The notes under the pieces: generated by a model
Databases searched by the model: none
Told to the model about the DNA's origin: nothing
Seen by the model: the letters and a program-made list of their open reading frames with translations, nothing else
Shown here: piece after piece, positions 7,101-9,351 of the stretch
Layout: each line of letters begins with the position of its first letter
Numbering within the stretch: the stretch's first letter is position 1
From: Bacteroidales bacterium
GTDB taxonomy: Bacteria > Bacteroidota > Bacteroidia > Bacteroidales > CG2-30-32-10
Length of the DNA: 9,351 nt
Direction: 5' to 3'
Assembly: GCA_035353855.1 (NCBI GenBank)
Contig: DAOQAK010000079.1
Span: forward strand, 1-9,351
Program-made: the position numbers and the translations under genes

Positions 7101-9135
7101 TAAATTGTAAAGGTATTGGGTTAATAATAATGATAATAGTATTTGAGAAACCAATACATCCTGAAGGATCGGTAGCTTTAACCCATACAGAATCACCAGC
7201 ATTTAAAGTACAGGAATTATAAATATTAGAAACACCATTTTGAACAGAAGTTCCATTAACATAAAAATCATAGGTAGAGAAAGAAGGAGAAGCAGTTAAA
7301 GTAACACAATCATTTGAACATATAGTATCATTTGGACTTGCAGAAAGTGTAAGAACAGTAGTATTATTGTTTAATGTTTCACTGGCTTTTGCAGTACAAC
7401 CGTTTGCATCAGTAACAGTAACGGTATATATATCAGCGCAAAGACCTGTTATTATTTGTGTAGTTAGAGTATTGCTCCATTCATAATTATAAGCAGGTAC
7501 ACCACCTGATACATTGGCTGTCATTGTACCGTCACATAAACCACATGTTGGTATTGATGAAGTTATACCAACTGATAGGGTTGGGCTTATAGTAAGTGTT
7601 ACATCATCTGTTGCTGTACATCCTAATGCGTCTGTAATAGTAACAGTATATGTGGTAGTTGCTGTAAAACAAGCTTCCGGATTGGCAATATCTGTAAAAT
7701 TTAATCCTGTTGCAGGACTCCAGCTGTATGAATAAGGAGATGTTCCTCCACTTGCAGTTAGTATTCCTCCAATAGTTTTACAGCTGCTGCTACATACAAT
7801 TGTGTCATTTCCTGCATCGGCAATCAATTGCGGGTTGACAGTAAGATATACTGAATCAATAGCGGTACAGCCCAATGCATCCGTAACGGTTAAAAAATAT
7901 TCAGTACTTAAAGTCGGACAAACCTCAGGGTTTGCTTCTGATGATGAAAAACCAGATGGTACACTTTCCCAATTATATATATATGGTCCTGTTCCTCCTG
8001 AACCTGTTGGGGAACCTCCAATATTAATACAGTCATTATAGCATAAAGTAGCAGGTAAGCCTGCTTCAGCAAATACTTGTGAACCAACAGTTACTGTTGC
8101 TGTTGCAGAAGATGTACAACTATTTCCATCGGTAACAGTAACTGTATATACAGTGGTTACTGTAGGGCAAGGGGTAATTGTGGCAGTAGTCTCATTAGTA
8201 CTCCATACATATGTGAGTGGAGGTGTACTTGAACTAATTACAGTTAATGTAGCACAACCGCCATAACATAAAGTAGTGTCTTTTTGTATTGAAGGGGGTG
8301 TAGGAACGTTAACTGTAACACAAGCAGGTGCAGTACATGTATTCTTATCAGTAATTGTTACACAGTAGTTGGTAGTTGTAGTTGGCCAAGCTGTTGGATT
8401 TGCGATTGTAGTATTACTTATATTAGTAGCAGGACTCCATGAATATGAAAAAGGAGCATCTCCACCGGTTTGAGTAGCTGCAAGCTGGGTAGTAGCGCCT
8501 ATACAAATTGATGGCGGGGTGGCTGTAGCCGTAGCTGTCATTGAAATAACTCTAACAGTAACTTTTTTTGTTTTAATACATCCTGTTGAAGTATCATATG
8601 CTAAAGCCCAATAATCAGTATTAACTGTAGGGCAAACATTAATAGTAAGAGGAGCTGAAGCTGGACCAGAAGCTAATTCGGGACCTGAAACGTAACCTTC
8701 ATACCAAATCAATCCATCTGAATCTCCTGAAGAACAAGTGATGTTAACACAATTTCCAAGACATACTTTTTGGTCAAGAGAAACAGTTATATGTGGAATT
8801 GGGTTGACAACAACAAGAATCGTATCAGTTGTAGAATTTGAAGCATTATCAGTTACTTGACAAACCACAACATATGAACCAATAGCATTTGCTGTAAATG
8901 TTGTCATCTGTGTGTTATTTGGAGATAATTGTCCTACATCTCCACTCCATAGAAAAGTGTAGGGTGATGTTCCACCTGTAACTACTACATTAAAAGTCAT
9001 ATAATCATCTATTCCGCAGAGAGAAACAGTATCTAATGGAGTCCCATTTACTTCAATGTTGGCTGTTAATGATGATTGAGCATATATAAATGCAGAACAG
9101 CAACATAATAAAAAAGTGGATAATAATTTCTTCAT
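4126..9135 (-). CDS. Giant PKD/SprB-repeat surface protein with type B T9SS sorting domain
   Basis: A 1669-residue secreted protein. The signal peptide MKKLLSTFLLCCCSAFIYA is cleaved before QSS. The longer frame to 9171 would begin with TTG and put 12 polar residues before the signal peptide, so I start at the ATG at 9135. Modules in order: seven or eight Ig/PKD-like units with GGTSPYxYxWSP and YTVTVTDxxGCT motifs (about 21-517 and 591-672); a SprB-type repeat (about 518-590); a GTGSxIxFG module (678-763); six tandem ~85-residue PKD-like repeats (764-1274); a second GTGSxIxFG module (1278-1360); two more Ig-like units (1361-1508); a second SprB-type repeat (about 1513-1575); and a gliding-motility-type C-terminal domain (1590-1669) with NTFSPNGDGIND, NRWGNEVY, TWDGD and GTYFYYLK. 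Almost every module holds a Cys pair. Residues 654-1570 contain no Lys or Arg. Likely role: cell-surface adhesin or filament exported by T9SS, with the two following genes as partners. The ligand is unknown. Confidence 0.92.
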   Translation of the reverse strand: MKKLLSTFLLCCCSAFIYAQSSLTANIEVNGTPLDTVSLCGIDDYMTFNVVVTGGTSPYTFLWSGDVGQLSPNNTQMTTFTANAIGSYVVVCQVTDNASNSTTDTILVVVNPIPHITVSLDQKVCLGNCVNITCSSGDSDGLIWYEGYVSGPELASGPASAPLTINVCPTVNTDYWALAYDTSTGCIKTKKVTVRVISMTATATATPPSICIGATTQLAATQTGGDAPFSYSWSPATNISNTTIANPTAWPTTTTNYCVTITDKNTCTAPACVTVNVPTPPSIQKDTTLCYGGCATLTVISSSTPPLTYVWSTNETTATITPCPTVTTVYTVTVTDGNSCTSSATATVTVGSQVFAEAGLPATLCYNDCINIGGSPTGSGGTGPYIYNWESVPSGFSSSEANPEVCPTLSTEYFLTVTDALGCTAIDSVYLTVNPQLIADAGNDTIVCSSSCKTIGGILTASGGTSPYSYSWSPATGLNFTDIANPEACFTATTTYTVTITDALGCTATDDVTLTISPTLSVGITSSIPTCGLCDGTMTANVSGGVPAYNYEWSNTLTTQIITGLCADIYTVTVTDANGCTAKASETLNNNTTVLTLSASPNDTICSNDCVTLTASPSFSTYDFYVNGTSVQNGVSNIYNSCTLNAGDSVWVKATDPSGCIGFSNTIIIIINPIPLQFNVTGGGTICANDSLLIGLDNSQSGISYDLILNATPPSVGNVIGTGSAINFGYYSDAGTYTVVATNLITGCTNNMLGSVTITTNPVPNPTISGPNSICAGTAGNVYTTEAGMTNYVWTVSAGGAITAGAGTNSITVTWNTAGAQTVTVNYENSFGCTATNATVYNVTVNPIPVPTISGPNSTCIGSTGNVYTTEAGMQNYNWAVSAGGAITAGSGTNSITVTWNTAGAQTVSVSYTSSFGCPATGATVYNVTVHPLPVPTITGPITICQGDTGIYSTENGMSNYVWNVVGGSIIGSSSNSTITIVWNTVGAESVSVNYTDINGCTASIATVLNVTVNPLPVPTITGPDSICAGTTGNIYITEAGMDNYIWTVSAGGTITAGTGTNSITVTWNTAGAQTVSVNYENIFGCDAATATIYTVDVNPLPVPTITGPNSICLGDSGIYITESGMTDYEWHVSAGGTVTAGGTVTDTSVSVTWNTAGAQTVSVNYSNSFGCTATSATVYNVTVNPLPVPTITGPNSVCIGSTGNTYTTQTGMTNYDWTVSTGAIVTGGGTNTSNTITITWNTAGNQTVSVNYTDANGCNASAATVYNITVHPLPNLFTVTGGGHYCSGGNGVPVGLSGSQIGVSYQLNNGGPIGVPIMGTGSSISFGNQTTAGTYTIIATDTATSCSVTMTGFAVVIIDVVTISFNPSTPIICLGDTMNLCASGGDVYIWNTGDATACITVSPITSTPYSVTVTELSNGCTNSASVMVVVNTAIPGIVASDNIICEGAAVTLIASGGDTYEWNTTPVETDSAITVIPDITTSYCVTVTATNGCTASICETITVNPLPDYSLSATNTSNCASCDGSVTMADTGTVPINSYLWSNQMTTSSISNLCPGTYTVTVTAINGCLKSTSAIVLSSDIIEPIGIVNTFSPNGDGINDKWEIKNIELYPDNELIIVNRWGNEVYSVKGYQNTWDGDNLSEGTYFYYLKVTMCKEENTYKGYITIMR
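4129..4368 (-). other. Type B T9SS C-terminal sorting domain of the giant protein
   Basis: Encodes the last 80 residues (1590-1669). The order of motifs is that of the gliding-motility-associated C-terminal domain family (TIGR04131/CHU_C): NTFSPNGDGIND, then LIIVNRWGNEVY, TWDGD, LSEGTYFYYLKV and a final YKGYITIMR. The domain directs passage through the T9SS. Unlike type A domains, type B domains such as that of SprB need a SprF-like partner, which is encoded immediately downstream here. Confidence 0.9.
5314..6846 (-). repeat. Six tandem ~255-bp repeats coding PKD-like modules
   Basis: Six in-frame copies follow one another without spacers. The codon for the conserved Pro of PTI(S/T)GP lies at 6840, 6585, 6330, 6081, 5826 and 5568, giving periods of 255, 255, 249, 255 and 258 bp. 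Each copy reads PxPTI(S/T)GPxSxCxG, then a TTEAGMxNYxWxVSAGG segment, NSITVTWNTAGAQTVSVNY and FGCxAxxATVYNVTV(N/H)PL, with exactly two Cys residues and no Lys or Arg. Copies 1 and 2 share a perfect 35-bp block (6683-6717 and 6428-6462), pointing to recent duplication or conversion; other pairs differ mostly at synonymous positions. Copy 3 is the most divergent (VVGGSIIGSSSNSTITIVWNT). Confidence 0.9.
5701..5736. repeat. 18-bp tandem microduplication inside repeat copy 5
   Basis: Bases 5701-5718 and 5719-5736 are adjacent copies that match at 17 of 18 positions. They are in frame and duplicate a six-residue turn (AGGTVT twice), making this copy longer than its neighbours there. This looks like recent replication slippage within the coding repeat. 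Confidence 0.85.
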
Positions 9136-9168
9136 ATATTTTTGAAAATTTATTAAATGGTTAACATT

Positions 9169-9176
9169 CAAGATTA
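9169..9176 (-). promoter_or_regulatory. Candidate -7 promoter element of the three-gene unit
   Basis: On the minus strand TAATCTTG (9176-9169) matches the Bacteroidota -7 consensus TAnnTTTG at all fixed positions but one. Transcription would start near 9162, about 27 nt before the ATG at 9135. I see no convincing -33 TTG at the usual distance, so the call is tentative. The sequence between the element and the ATG is A/T-rich without a Shine-Dalgarno, as usual in this phylum. The remaining upstream DNA (9177-9351) is very AT-rich, with runs of A and T at 9222-9260, and shows no gene I can support. Confidence 0.35.
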
Positions 9177-9351
9177 TAGTACAAAATCAATATGTGTTAT
9201 ACGTTACTTTTTGAAAAGTGTTTAAAAAATTTGAGAAAATTTGAAAAAAGATTTTTTATCTTATGCATAATTAACTTCGTAAAATTAATAAAAAAAAACA
9301 TTGATGTCCGAGAAAAAATAGGCAAGCATACCCAAAGTTATTGATATACTT

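Noticed and set aside
4319..8041. Several plus-strand frames of 66-79 codons across the giant gene
   Set aside because: They are mirror frames of the Thr/Val/Asn-rich repeats (for example VTVYV and ITVYVPA strings from reversed codons) and show no independent protein features.
9076..9135. CCC in the signal peptide considered as a lipoprotein lipobox
   Set aside because: The residues before the cysteines (TFLL) do not fit a lipobox and a hydrophobic stretch with a normal AQ cleavage site follows, so an ordinary signal peptide is more likely.
9290..9298. Run of nine A bases as a phase-variation tract
   Set aside because: It is about 115 bp above the proposed promoter element and outside any reading frame, with no sign that a length change would switch a gene.
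9285..9350. Short minus-strand open frame running in from the right edge (about 21 hydrophobic codons to a TAA at 9287-9285)
   Set aside because: In DNA this AT-rich a short hydrophobic frame is expected by chance; too little lies inside the window to support the end of an upstream gene.

Overview
The window looks like a chromosomal segment of an AT-rich member of the Bacteroidota. The taxon is inferred from three things: type IX secretion system (T9SS) families found essentially only in that phylum, leaders with A/T-rich sequence and no Shine-Dalgarno, and a Bacteroidota-type sppA. The sequence does not identify a genus. All four protein genes lie on the minus strand, so the window is read from right to left.

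Region 1 (9351-9136) is a short AT-rich leader with a candidate Bacteroidota -7 promoter element just before the first gene. Region 2 (9135-790) is a tight three-gene unit with gaps of 24 and 21 bp. It encodes (a) a giant secreted adhesin-like protein of about 1669 residues, built from PKD/SprB-type modules and ending in a gliding-motility-type (type B) T9SS sorting domain; (b) a PorP/SprF-family outer-membrane protein; and (c) a periplasmic PorE-like protein with TPR, beta-propeller, carboxypeptidase-regulatory-like and OmpA domains. A strong intrinsic terminator (771-734) closes the unit. The likely arrangement is a surface substrate, the outer-membrane partner that helps export or hold it, and a peptidoglycan-binding part that ties the assembly to the cell wall. 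This resembles F. johnsoniae sprB/sprF with a P. gingivalis PorE-like protein added.

Region 3 (733-517) is intergenic but not empty. It carries a good match to an ECF-sigma promoter (TGTAAC, 17 bp, CGTC), followed about 45 bp later by a second terminator-like hairpin. This could be a short stress-regulated RNA or an attenuated leader for the next gene. Region 4 (516-7) is the N-terminal part of a signal peptide peptidase SppA. Its frame closes at residue 169, before the catalytic residues of the family, and only 6 bases remain in the window beyond the stop.

The most striking protein-level observations are a run of 917 residues without a single lysine or arginine in the giant protein, and inside it a six-copy tandem array of ~85-residue PKD-like modules bracketed by two copies of a different module.
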